A stretch of DNA of 64,000 nucleotides, taken from Ignavibacteriota bacterium (GTDB taxonomy: Bacteria; Bacteroidota; Ignavibacteria; Kapaibacteriales; UBA2268). Both the position numbers and the translations under genes were made by a program. Shown here one piece after another: positions 32,917 through 41,434 of this stretch. Under the pieces are notes generated by a model. It had not been told where the DNA came from, searched no databases, and worked only from the letters and a program-made list of their open reading frames with translations. Position 1 is the stretch's first letter. Each line of letters begins with the position of its first letter. The stretch spans positions 1 to 64,000 of the forward strand of contig JAHBUQ010000005.1 in assembly GCA_019637995.1 (NCBI GenBank). The letters run 5' to 3'.

Positions 32917-33040
32917 AGAAGGAATAATTAAATGAAAAGAGACTTATTGTTTACTTTGTAATCTAATTTTCACTATAATCATTAAATCTTAATCGAACTA
33001 TATTAGAATTGAGAACTTAAATACATCTATCCGCTTAGGA

Positions 33041-33063
33041 AAAAAGGGGCGTCTTAGCCCCTT
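33041..33063 (-). terminator. Terminator of the csf operon
   Basis: On the minus strand AAGGGGC-TAAGAC-GCCCCTTTTTT: a 7-bp GC-rich stem then poly-T, overlapping the stop codon of the Csf3-like gene at 33062. Confidence 0.8.
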
Positions 33064-33670
33064 ATATTTCTACCAATTTTTGAGTAATTAAAGCATTTAT
33101 CCGCCAATAAGGTGGTTTTATCGGCAAATACAAATCACCGTTATCGTCAGGGGCAGGACGTAATATTGCTTTATCCGTCATTTCATAAGAGATATTGTCA
33201 ATTAATCCATACCCACGATTACGTTTTTTACCTAAACTATAAATGTGTTTACTCAATAATTCTATTACTTCATTAATATTTTCAGTATCAATAACGAAAT
33301 ATACTGATTCGTAATTCTTAGTTTCATAAGGTAAATTATAGCTCTTATACTGCCCTTTGCTTGTTAGAATTTTCAACTTTTTATTCTCAACTAAATCAAT
33401 ATTTCTTTTATGAAAATGCTTAGTAAAGTTGCTTAAATCAAGTAAAGGTTCGTCGTCAGACTGCATAATTGACGATAAATAAACCCCGCTTTCGTGCTTA
33501 TTTAAAAGAGTTTCAGGTAACTCAACATCACTTCCGTCATCAATTTCCAGTAACTGCGGTACGTAACCTAATTTATCTTTAATATAAGCATACAACAATA
33601 AACTGTCAAACATTATCGGTTCATAAACGATAATCGGCGACTTCATTTTAAAGGTTATTTGGTATCTCAT
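33062..33670 (-). CDS. csf3: Csf3/Cas5-like RAMP protein
   Basis: A 202-residue protein starting MRYQITFKMKSPIIVYEPIMFDSLLLYAY, close to the Csf3 (type IV Cas5) opening, which has a conserved hydrophobic strand then LDxLLAYA. The C-terminal glycine-rich loop LGKKRNRGYG (146-155) is the RAMP signature. Cas5-type subunits cap the crRNA 5' end and contact the large subunit. It is the last gene of the operon and overlaps the CysH-like gene by 4 nt. A diverged Cas5 of another type is the alternative. Confidence 0.65.
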   Translation of the reverse strand: MRYQITFKMKSPIIVYEPIMFDSLLLYAYIKDKLGYVPQLLEIDDGSDVELPETLLNKHESGVYLSSIMQSDDEPLLDLSNFTKHFHKRNIDLVENKKLKILTSKGQYKSYNLPYETKNYESVYFVIDTENINEVIELLSKHIYSLGKKRNRGYGLIDNISYEMTDKAILRPAPDDNGDLYLPIKPPYWRINALITQKLVEI

Positions 33671-34371
33671 GTTATTCCTCTTAAGTATGGGTACATAGTT
33701 ATTAATTTTTTATATTGTTGCGGGTAATAATGACGCAACCATATTATACGCCCTCTATCTTCTCCATCAGTGCTTAGCCATCCAGTATTTCTTATTTGGT
33801 CTTTATTGATAAATTTAGTCTTTGTATAAATTAGATTCATTGGTATATTAAATTTATCATAAAAATACCACAATTCCTCGTTTGTTACCCATCCGATTGG
33901 GGAGCTACGATATAATCCATTTGAACTTTTGAACAATAAACCATTCGTTTTTATTAAATGTTTACGACCAATAGATTCACAAGCCCTGATACCCCAGAAA
34001 TTCCCGTCATATCCATTTTCTTTAGCAAATTTATCAAAAGGAATTTTTTTTAATATATCAACATATTTTTTTTGTTCTTGTTTAGTCCTTTGGTCTGGTG
34101 GTTTAAAGTCCTTTATAGCGAAATAATCTGATTTTATCTCGCTATAATTCATATCCCACTCTTGTAGCAATCTATCCCTTACTTCGTAAGTGTCTGGTAG
34201 GGCATATCCTGAATTTAAATAAACACATTTCACTTTAGGGTTTACTTGCCTTACAAAATAGAGCAATAATATCGAATCTTTACCCCAGCTTATTGATAAA
34301 TAGGGTTTATTTATTGTTTCAAAAGATTTATTAATTGTATCAAATATTTGTTTTATACGATTATCAAACAC
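33667..34371 (-). CDS. cysH-like: CysH-like PP-loop protein in the CRISPR operon
   Basis: A 234-residue member of the PAPS-reductase/DndC-like PP-loop family. The PP-loop is SWGKDS (28-33), with GIRACESIGRK (about 129-139) and RGRIIWLRHYYP near the end. This gene is known as the ancillary gene of type IV-B CRISPR loci, where its role is unclear. The standalone assimilatory Cys catalytic end is not seen. It lies between the Cas7-like and Cas5-like genes (overlaps 8 and 4 nt), so it is made together with the effector. Confidence 0.8.
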   Translation of the reverse strand: MFDNRIKQIFDTINKSFETINKPYLSISWGKDSILLLYFVRQVNPKVKCVYLNSGYALPDTYEVRDRLLQEWDMNYSEIKSDYFAIKDFKPPDQRTKQEQKKYVDILKKIPFDKFAKENGYDGNFWGIRACESIGRKHLIKTNGLLFKSSNGLYRSSPIGWVTNEELWYFYDKFNIPMNLIYTKTKFINKDQIRNTGWLSTDGEDRGRIIWLRHYYPQQYKKLITMYPYLRGIT

Positions 34372-35812
34372 CTAAAAACTCCCTGATTTCATTTTTATTA
34401 GTTTCAAGGTGTGCATAATATCGTACTACTGCGTCGTAGTCTATTTGTTCATTTAAGTCTGTTAAATCAATATTGCCAAGTCCGCGTGCCGATTTTCCAC
34501 CAATTCTATGGTATTCTGTAAATAATTTTAATGTTGCGTGGAAACAATCATAAATATACTGATTTTGACTTCTCAACACAAAATCGTGCTCAAATTCAGA
34601 ACCCTCAATCAACGTTTCCATAATATATTTCATCTGATGTGTTTCTTCTGAAGTGTCTAATACCTCAAAATTCCGCTCTGTTTTTTCAGAATCTTTCCGG
34701 GTATAAAATATATCCTGAATAAGACTGTATAGAGTTGAATCACCATTTCCATTCTCCGCACACTTCAATCGTGCATTACTGACAATCATTTCTGATTCAA
34801 TCATACCACCCTTTGTTGCAGAACCGAATAGCCGTAAAGGTGGGCAGTAATAAGCAAGTTTCTCGATTTTTTCAGGCACAATTTCTTCGTTGCTACCTTC
34901 TATTTCTGATTTCTTTTGTAAAGTTAACCTAAGTTTTTCCTGAATATTTTCCTGAAATTCTGCTAATTTGATTACAAATTCTTCTGATACCTTTTCAGTT
35001 AAAGTACCACCCGTAAAAAGTGTATGATAAGTAAAATCGAACAGACTATCAACTTCTAATTTGTTCAAATAATCAGCCATCGTCAGTCTCCGCATTATGC
35101 CTGCAATTGAATTGCCAGAAAAAACGGGGACATTCTCAAAATCTTTTTTAAAAGTTAAACTACTCTCGGATTGTTTATAATTTTCTATGTCAAAAACAAA
35201 CCCTGATTTGCTTAATTCGAGTTGCTTTTGTTCTGCCCAAAGTTCGTTTAATTGTTGTTTTGCTTCTGTATCGTCAAAAAACATATTGTTACTTTCTTTG
35301 TCTAAGAGCTCGACTAAAGATTTGCATTGCTTATCAATCTCTTTAATCCGTTTATAATTACTATTTTTATCTTCCCGTGTAATCCTCATTTGCATAATCA
35401 AATAATCTGCATTTTCAGGTAAATATTGCAAAAATTCGGCGTCGGAAAACAAATCGAGATATTTTGATAATATTATATCATAATGCCCTATACCGAATCG
35501 TTCAGCGTATCTCGTCAAGAAACTTGATATAGACTTTGACCCGCAACTGCTAATAAGAGCTGACTTAAATTCTTTCCAAATATCCTGTTGCCTTTTCAGT
35601 CTGTAATCAGGACTGATTTGAGTGTAAAGAATACTTAGTATATCAGTCATTGCAAGTTGCCGGTCTTTTTCACTTGCAAATTTTGAGTTGATAACTTCGC
35701 TATTCTGAATTTTCACTTTCTGTTTACGAAGTTCTGATTTGATACCTAAAACAGAGCCGGCACCGGTATAAAGCGGGCTCAGAGCTTTGAAAGTATAATT
35801 AATTTTCTGCAT
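34364..35812 (-). CDS. csf2: Csf2/Cas7-like backbone protein, enlarged
   Basis: A 482-residue RAMP protein, longer than the roughly 350 residues usual for Csf2. It has an N-terminal FKALSPLYTGAG, VFSGNSIAGIMRRLTMADYL (about 229-248), LRLFGSATKGGMIESEMIVSNARL, and the C-terminal G-rich loop GGKSARGLG (438-446). Residues about 150-215 form a charged helical insert. Cas7-type proteins polymerise along the crRNA. A Csm3/Cmr-like Cas7 is the alternative, but the neighbours favour type IV. Confidence 0.7.
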   Translation of the reverse strand: MQKINYTFKALSPLYTGAGSVLGIKSELRKQKVKIQNSEVINSKFASEKDRQLAMTDILSILYTQISPDYRLKRQQDIWKEFKSALISSCGSKSISSFLTRYAERFGIGHYDIILSKYLDLFSDAEFLQYLPENADYLIMQMRITREDKNSNYKRIKEIDKQCKSLVELLDKESNNMFFDDTEAKQQLNELWAEQKQLELSKSGFVFDIENYKQSESSLTFKKDFENVPVFSGNSIAGIMRRLTMADYLNKLEVDSLFDFTYHTLFTGGTLTEKVSEEFVIKLAEFQENIQEKLRLTLQKKSEIEGSNEEIVPEKIEKLAYYCPPLRLFGSATKGGMIESEMIVSNARLKCAENGNGDSTLYSLIQDIFYTRKDSEKTERNFEVLDTSEETHQMKYIMETLIEGSEFEHDFVLRSQNQYIYDCFHATLKLFTEYHRIGGKSARGLGNIDLTDLNEQIDYDAVVRYYAHLETNKNEIREFLGV

Positions 35813-36557
35813 TAGAATTATCTCCTATTATATTGATTAAACCGAACCCAAGAGCGTTACGACTCCCAAGCCCGCAATTATTTGCTACATATAAGTAATT
35901 AGAATCAGCGTTAATTTTATAACGCCCAGACATCGCTTTAATGACTGAATTTTTATAATTATAAAGATGAAATTTACTGATCACTTCCGATTTGTCGAAC
36001 TCAGGAATTATCTCAAATTTACCGTTAAGTTCTAAATTGTAAAATGCTTTTGCTTTATTTTTTAAATTATCTTGCAAAATTCTGCTAAAATCTATATCAA
36101 AAGCATCTAAAAATTTTTGATAGATTTTACCTGATGTAAGTGTAATCGGCGTTGAACAAACAATAGGTGAAAGCGTGGAAAATGTATGTGATTTTACATT
36201 CTCTGTATCAATAATTTCATAATTAATAGATACTATTGTTTTATTGCAAAATCTGAAATATGACCTTTCTTTCAATAATTTCTCGATTGAAAATATTATA
36301 GCCGGCATAGGGGATGAAATGTACAAACTGAAATTGCCAAAATATCTCCAATTGTGCTTTAGAGCTTTACGATTTCCAATAAAATGTGAATAACAGAGCG
36401 GTTTATAAACCCTTTTTTCCCTTGTGCCTTCGTTATGTAGCCAATTTATATTATCATATTTCGATAATAACGACATAACAAGCCCCTGCAGGTTCTCGAA
36501 TTGCCTGTAAGGGACATCCATCACCCCTGATGTTTCAAAATCTATTTTAATACGCAT
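35799..36557 (-). CDS. cas6: Cas6 CRISPR RNA endoribonuclease
   Basis: A 252-residue protein with a typical Cas6 layout: a first ferredoxin fold with the presumed catalytic His41 in WLHNEG, SLYISSPMPA in the middle, FSTLSPIV (about 126-133), and the C-terminal glycine-rich loop GLGSRNALGFG (229-239). Cas6 cuts the pre-crRNA in the repeat. This is the canonical Cas6 type rather than Csf5. It sits where Cas11 often stands in type IV-B, between Csf1 and Csf2. It overlaps its neighbours by 14-16 nt. Confidence 0.85.
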   Translation of the reverse strand: MRIKIDFETSGVMDVPYRQFENLQGLVMSLLSKYDNINWLHNEGTREKRVYKPLCYSHFIGNRKALKHNWRYFGNFSLYISSPMPAIIFSIEKLLKERSYFRFCNKTIVSINYEIIDTENVKSHTFSTLSPIVCSTPITLTSGKIYQKFLDAFDIDFSRILQDNLKNKAKAFYNLELNGKFEIIPEFDKSEVISKFHLYNYKNSVIKAMSGRYKINADSNYLYVANNCGLGSRNALGFGLINIIGDNSNAEN

Positions 36558-37234
36558 TTGTTCACCAGTCTTGTTAACAAAAACAATTGCGGAGTATTCC
36601 TGAATTTCGCTAATATTTTATCTTCTTGACTAAATTTTTCAATACCGTAGGTTGTAATTTTTTTGAAATTATCACTTCCCGTCAAAATTTCATCTTTAGT
36701 AAAAAATGTTGCAATAGCAGGCATATCAGCCGTCCCGGAGTACCAATTTTGTACTATTCCAATAACATCTTTTAACAGAATTTTATCTATTTCAACATTT
36801 CCGTAAGTGTCAGTTATAATTTGTATTTTATTCTTGTCAGTAGTGATTTTGCTCTTAAAAGTTGTATGTTTTTTAGAGCTGAATGTGTAAGCTAAAATGA
36901 AAGGTGCATTAGGGGTATTAATAATTATATCCCATATTTCGTCTTTTTTTAAGATTTTCAACTCTGTTTCTGATACAAAATATGAAAAATTACGTAATGA
37001 ATTAAGTTTTTTTTCTGTTTGTATCATTTCGCCAAGACATTTAAAAGCATCTACGGAGATGTAATCACTTTCAAACTTCAGATATTCAAAATCTGTAAAG
37101 TTACCCGAAAGAGCAACTTTTTTCTTAATACCTTTAGTGATTTTTTCACCTGTGAAAGCACAGACGGCATCACAATCTACAATTTTATCGCTATCATAAT
37201 TGATGTGTTTAGCTATAAATTTAATGTTATTCAT
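36542..37234 (-). CDS. csf1: Csf1-like large-subunit-type protein
   Basis: A 230-residue protein with the Csf1 opening: a Cys pair around CDAVCAFTGEKITKG (21-35), then NFTDFEYLKFESDYISVDAFKCL (45-67), which parallels the Csf1 pattern of a zinc finger, NFTD, and a Cys-containing helix. Only three of the expected four cysteines (21, 25, 66) are visible, so the finger is degenerate. Csf1 is the signature protein of type IV systems. It is the first gene of the operon, starting 108 nt from the divergent HTH gene. Remote similarity, so moderate confidence. Confidence 0.6.
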   Translation of the reverse strand: MNNIKFIAKHINYDSDKIVDCDAVCAFTGEKITKGIKKKVALSGNFTDFEYLKFESDYISVDAFKCLGEMIQTEKKLNSLRNFSYFVSETELKILKKDEIWDIIINTPNAPFILAYTFSSKKHTTFKSKITTDKNKIQIITDTYGNVEIDKILLKDVIGIVQNWYSGTADMPAIATFFTKDEILTGSDNFKKITTYGIEKFSQEDKILAKFRNTPQLFLLTRLVNKCVLK

Positions 37235-37254
37235 AAAATGATAATTTAATTGGT

Positions 37255-37311
37255 GTAATAATAATATTACAAATGTAATAATAATATTACAAAAGTAATA
37301 TTATTATTTAT
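37255..37311. promoter_or_regulatory. Three phased operator repeats between csf1 and the HTH gene
   Basis: GTAATAATAATATTACAAA occurs at 37255 and again 20 bp later at 37275; a third partial copy, in inverted form (GTAATATTATTATT), starts at 37295. Each full unit has palindromic ends (GTAATA/TATTAC). The array fills the gap between the Csf1-like start (37234) and the HTH start (37342). A TATTTTTG element fitting the Bacteroidota -7 motif lies at 37330. Confidence 0.75.
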
Positions 37312-37341
37312 ATTCTCAAAAAATTATATTATTTTTGTTAT

Positions 37342-37533
37342 ATGATTACTATAGAAATATTAAAAAGAATAAGTGAAATTGTAAATATAGAAGCCCTGAC
37401 TAAAAAATCAGGGCTGAACTCTAATACTATTCGTCAAAAAATAAATAGAGGCACAGAGCTAAATATTAAAGAGTCAATCGGTTTAACTAAAACACTAAAA
37501 GAATATTGCAATTTAATTAATCAACCCGACTAA
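37342..37533 (+). CDS. Small HTH regulator divergent from the csf operon
   Basis: A 63-residue protein with an HTH stretch (IEALTKKSGLNSNTIRQKINRGTELNIKESIGL, about 16-48) and little else. It is divergent from the Csf1-like gene and shares a promoter region with three repeats. This is the classic layout of an autoregulator or repressor of the operon. The -7-like element ends only 4 nt before the ATG, so the transcript may be leaderless. Confidence 0.65.
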   Translation: MITIEILKRISEIVNIEALTKKSGLNSNTIRQKINRGTELNIKESIGLTKTLKEYCNLINQPD

Positions 37534-37563
37534 CTTTAATTTTTCAGAATTGGCTATATCACC

Positions 37564-39156
37564 CTAATCCCCCTCCACAATCTTAATTTCTTCTTCTGTC
37601 AGTTCGTAGAGCTGATAGACGAGCTGGTCAATTTCGGAGTTGCTATGTAAATGTTTCAAAGCAATTGAAAATTTGTTGTCATTTGTTGTGTTTATTATGT
37701 TTTCCATTTTCTTAATCGCTTCCTGCTCTTTTAAATGAGCTTGGTATCTCAATTCGTTTGCTTGTAAAACCAAGTCATTTATTTCTTTTTGCTTTTTCTC
37801 GTTCTTTAAAAGTGGAACATGGATTCCGTTAACATTCTTGTCGTCAATCATGTCAACGACTGAACCGTAAGTTTCTCGTTTGATTAAGATTTGTCCATAA
37901 TCAGAATTAAAGAAGCAAAACAAATAACCTGCTATGTCATTTGAGTTTGCAATCACTTTAATAATGTTCTGACTAACTGCCCAACCAGTCCAATGTTTTG
38001 GTACAATTTGAACTTTTCCGATTGTGCCTCTGTCTGAAATTAAAACATAGTTTTCAAATACTGCCAATTCCTTTTTAATTCTCGTAGCGTGAACACTTTT
38101 GGACAGAAATTTTTCAACTTGTGGGTTTAACTGAGTTATATCTCTACCACCAAGAAATGGAACTCCATTTTCGCTGTCAACATAAGTTCTTTTGAAAACA
38201 CCTGCAAGAATTACATCTTTTGAAAGTTGCCCAATTGTAGAAATTTCTTTTGCATGTCGTTTGATTTCTTGTTCAACTAATTGAACCATTGGAATGTGGT
38301 AAGAACTGTCTAAGCGTAAACGTAAATTACTCAATTTAGTAGTGTAGTTTCTTAAATCTACTGAGTTATCAAAGTATTCAGTTTTTAGTTCTTCAATTGG
38401 TTTTAATTGAAGTTCTTCATATAATATTTGCTCTGCGTGGTCAATTAAATTATTTGATTCATCTCGTAAATCATAAGAGTCTATTACAAGTTCATGAATT
38501 TCCTTTTTTAAGCTCTCTGGTGCATTTGGAACAACAATTTTTTCAAAATGTTGTGGTTCAATTTGGTCTACAACAGCACCAAAAATGTTACTTTTTACAA
38601 GTGTTTGTCCTGTTTCAGTTTGAAAAAATGTAAACAAATAACCTGCATATTCTTTAGCTATAATCCTAATGGCATGTTCACTTATTAAGTTTTTAGAAAG
38701 GGTATCATTTACAAATGTTACCTTTCCAATTGTTCCTGAACGAGAAATTAAAATCGTGCCTTTATCAACTTTAAATGGCACTATATTTATAACATTCGAA
38801 GAAAGGTATTTCACAGCTTTTGGATATATATTAAGCATTTCAGCACTACCCAAAAAACCTACTGCTCCTTCTGTATTCTTTGCAACATAATTTCTTTTAG
38901 CTCTACCACCATAAAAACAGTTTTCTATAAAACCATCTTTTGACCAAGCGTATTTATAGCCATTTTTGTTATTTAATATTTTTTCTTTTGCAAATTTTGC
39001 TTCAATACTAAAAGCACTTGCCTCTAAACGTAATTTATTATTAAAAACTTCAGTGAGCGAAACAGAAGTATATTTAAGTTGATCGGGTAAATAGGTGTAA
39101 TCTATTTCCTTTTCAACTTCTGTAAACTTATATGCTAAATTGCTGTTATCTACCAT
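37564..39156 (-). CDS. hsdS-like: DNA specificity (S) subunit, two target-recognition domains
   Basis: A 530-residue Methylase_S-type protein with two related halves. Each has a target-recognition domain ending in the ILISRSGTIGK or VLISDRGTIGK motif (about 130-140 and 337-347) followed by SxNIIKVIA-like strands and a coiled coil. Each half reads one part of a bipartite DNA target. It overlaps the methyltransferase gene by 7 nt. It pairs with the nuclease-methyltransferase at 39150-41174. Confidence 0.85.
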   Translation of the reverse strand: MVDNSNLAYKFTEVEKEIDYTYLPDQLKYTSVSLTEVFNNKLRLEASAFSIEAKFAKEKILNNKNGYKYAWSKDGFIENCFYGGRAKRNYVAKNTEGAVGFLGSAEMLNIYPKAVKYLSSNVINIVPFKVDKGTILISRSGTIGKVTFVNDTLSKNLISEHAIRIIAKEYAGYLFTFFQTETGQTLVKSNIFGAVVDQIEPQHFEKIVVPNAPESLKKEIHELVIDSYDLRDESNNLIDHAEQILYEELQLKPIEELKTEYFDNSVDLRNYTTKLSNLRLRLDSSYHIPMVQLVEQEIKRHAKEISTIGQLSKDVILAGVFKRTYVDSENGVPFLGGRDITQLNPQVEKFLSKSVHATRIKKELAVFENYVLISDRGTIGKVQIVPKHWTGWAVSQNIIKVIANSNDIAGYLFCFFNSDYGQILIKRETYGSVVDMIDDKNVNGIHVPLLKNEKKQKEINDLVLQANELRYQAHLKEQEAIKKMENIINTTNDNKFSIALKHLHSNSEIDQLVYQLYELTEEEIKIVEGD

Positions 39157-41174
39157 GCTATTCCTTGTTTAATTTTCCATTTTGAAAAAACGTCTGCAAC
39201 GTGAATAGTCTGGTCATTCACTATTTTTTCTTGTGTAACTTCTTTACGAGCAATTAAATTACCGTCAGCATCTTTTTCTTTTACAAGTTCCTCAACTTCA
39301 ATCATTACAATATTTCCCTTTTCGTCTCTTTTGAAAATTTTCCCGCCTCTTTTATCATGCCCAATATGGTCTATCATGGACATGAAAATATCGTAATCAA
39401 TTATTTGCCTTGATTTTTCTTCATCAGCAATTTCTGCTTTGGTTTTCTTTTGTAGGAATAGAATAGAACATTGTGTTCCGTTTCTTGGTTGGAATGCGTC
39501 TGCATGTAAATCAACACTTGCAATTATTTTAGTGTTTTTGATTAACCAATATCGAATGTATTCAAGGCCTGGTGCACCTAAAATAGAATCAGGTAAAACA
39601 ATTGCAGTTCTTCCGCCTTCTTTTAATAGTTGGATAATTCTTTCTATAAAAAGTTGCTCGGGCGGTACGCTAGATTGTAAACGGTCTGTTTTGAACCAAT
39701 TTCCGTTTTCATCTTTATTCCAAATGTGGGCAATATCAAATTGTTCAAGTATTTGATGGTCTTTGATTGGAATTTTAGAACCAAAAGGTGGATTGGTTAC
39801 GATAATATCGAAATGACTTAAACTCTTGTGATTGCGAATTTCACTTGCTGAAATCCCTAATGCTTTTGCTAGTTTCTTTTTAGTTTCTTCTTCCCATTCT
39901 TGCGGTGGTAATAGTGAATTAAGTTGTAGAATATTTCCGCTTCCGTCATTATTCATTACCATATTCATTTTGGTAGCTTTTACCAAGTCTGGATTTATGT
40001 CAAAACCAAAATAATTTTCAGAAGCTATTTCAGAAATTTTATCGTTAAATGCTTTTCTTACGTCAGCATTCCAACCTTCTTCTTCGCCATATTGTGTTTC
40101 CATTCTTTCACGCAAAGAATCTATTACTGCTGTCATGGCTGTAACCACAAACCCTCCCGTGCCGCAACTGCTGTCTAAAACTCGTTCGGTTTCTTTAGGA
40201 TTAATCATGGAAACCGCCATTTTCATTACGTTTCTAGGCGTAAAAAACTCGCCTCTATCACCTCTTAGGTTAGCACCTACAATTTCTTCATAAGCCTTTC
40301 CCTTTATGTCAATATTTGTAGTGAGCAGTGCATATTTTTGAAGTTCAGCAACCAAATAAGTAACAGTTCTTGGTGCTAATTTAATTTCATCATTTTTATC
40401 AAATATTTGTCCGTGTCGCTTTTTAACATCCTCAAATATCTTAGAAATTCTCTTGTAAACGCTAGCTTGTCCGTCTTTGTAATTTCTTTCTTTTGAAGTG
40501 GTAAAAAACTCGACCGGTTCAAGCAAGTTTCGCTCGTCATGAATTTTGCAAAAAATGATTTTAAGAAACTCGAAAAATGCAGGTTGTTTTTGCAAACCTT
40601 CATTAACGTAAATAATGTTATGGCATGTTTTGAAAGTAAAGAGCAAATTGTCTTCGTATGCTTTTATTAAGGTGTTTCGATTCGGTCTTTCGTGTTCATC
40701 AGTTGTTCCGTCAGCAGAAGGAATATCGTTAAACTCTTCGTAAACATATTTTCCTTGCTCGTTTCTAACTCTCCGCCAAACTTCTTTGTGCATTCCGTTT
40801 GTCCACATTCCCCATTCGCAGTTCCCACAAGCCGCCATGTAGGATTTCATCTGCTCAACTCCATTGTTTTTGTCGGTTGGCTTTACAGCTTCTTTTTTAC
40901 ACTCAATTACTAACCAAATATTATCTTGGTCTTTCATTTCCTCCGTAATTGAGCCTTTGGGGAAAATTACAATGTCAGCTCGTTTTTTACCTGAACCCAT
41001 TTGAACACCATACTCAATTTTGATTTGCTCCTTCGAGTATTTGTGTTCGTTAATCAATCTTTTTTCAACGGTCTGTCTTACGTATTCTTCTGGAGTGTCA
41101 ACTCGAATTGTTCCGTCAATGTAGTCTCTTAATTTTCCTTCGGGAATTGATATTATTACTTTAGCTTCTATCAT
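39150..41174 (-). CDS. Nuclease-methyltransferase (RM) subunit, BcgI-like
   Basis: A 674-residue protein. Residues 1-150 are a type I R-protein-like nuclease domain with Asp67 in KKRADIVIF and Glu91-Lys93 in IECKK, the PD-(D/E)XK set. Residues about 270-620 are an N6-adenine methyltransferase: GDRGEFFTPRNV, DSSCGTGG (about 333-340) and NPPF (about 459-462). Nuclease plus methylase in one chain with a separate S subunit recalls BcgI-type type IIB enzymes. There is no HsdR helicase gene, so it is not a classical type I system. Confidence 0.8.
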   Translation of the reverse strand: MIEAKVIISIPEGKLRDYIDGTIRVDTPEEYVRQTVEKRLINEHKYSKEQIKIEYGVQMGSGKKRADIVIFPKGSITEEMKDQDNIWLVIECKKEAVKPTDKNNGVEQMKSYMAACGNCEWGMWTNGMHKEVWRRVRNEQGKYVYEEFNDIPSADGTTDEHERPNRNTLIKAYEDNLLFTFKTCHNIIYVNEGLQKQPAFFEFLKIIFCKIHDERNLLEPVEFFTTSKERNYKDGQASVYKRISKIFEDVKKRHGQIFDKNDEIKLAPRTVTYLVAELQKYALLTTNIDIKGKAYEEIVGANLRGDRGEFFTPRNVMKMAVSMINPKETERVLDSSCGTGGFVVTAMTAVIDSLRERMETQYGEEEGWNADVRKAFNDKISEIASENYFGFDINPDLVKATKMNMVMNNDGSGNILQLNSLLPPQEWEEETKKKLAKALGISASEIRNHKSLSHFDIIVTNPPFGSKIPIKDHQILEQFDIAHIWNKDENGNWFKTDRLQSSVPPEQLFIERIIQLLKEGGRTAIVLPDSILGAPGLEYIRYWLIKNTKIIASVDLHADAFQPRNGTQCSILFLQKKTKAEIADEEKSRQIIDYDIFMSMIDHIGHDKRGGKIFKRDEKGNIVMIEVEELVKEKDADGNLIARKEVTQEKIVNDQTIHVADVFSKWKIKQGIAW

Positions 41175-41434
41175 AATTTGGATGTCCTTAATCTAATATT
41201 TTAAAATCACAAATGTATCAATTAGCCAGTTGGCAGGCGAAGTCCACCGGATTTCTGCTTGCCGACATGTTCGGCGACGGTTCGATAATTAATATTAAAT
41301 CACTTATCTACGAATTCTCAATAAATGACTTACAAAATTACAAAAAAAGCTACAATTGTATATAGAAAAAATACAAAAAATTTCTTATTGAACCATATTT
41401 GAACAAAATGCGTGTAATTTTTAAAAATTAGCCC

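Noticed and set aside
32917..33061. CRISPR array beside the csf operon
   Set aside because: Only a terminator and non-repetitive AT-rich DNA are seen; the other side (37235-37341) has operators, not repeat-spacer units.
39439..40913. Plus-strand frames inside the nuclease-methyltransferase gene
   Set aside because: These are shadow frames opposite a clear conserved gene.
39150..41174. Classical type I HsdM
   Set aside because: The N-terminal nuclease domain and absence of HsdR make a BcgI-like RM subunit more likely.
41175..41434. A gene in the GC-richer interval after the methyltransferase
   Set aside because: No frame of good length; a GCCGA-CATGT-TCGGC hairpin and remnants only.
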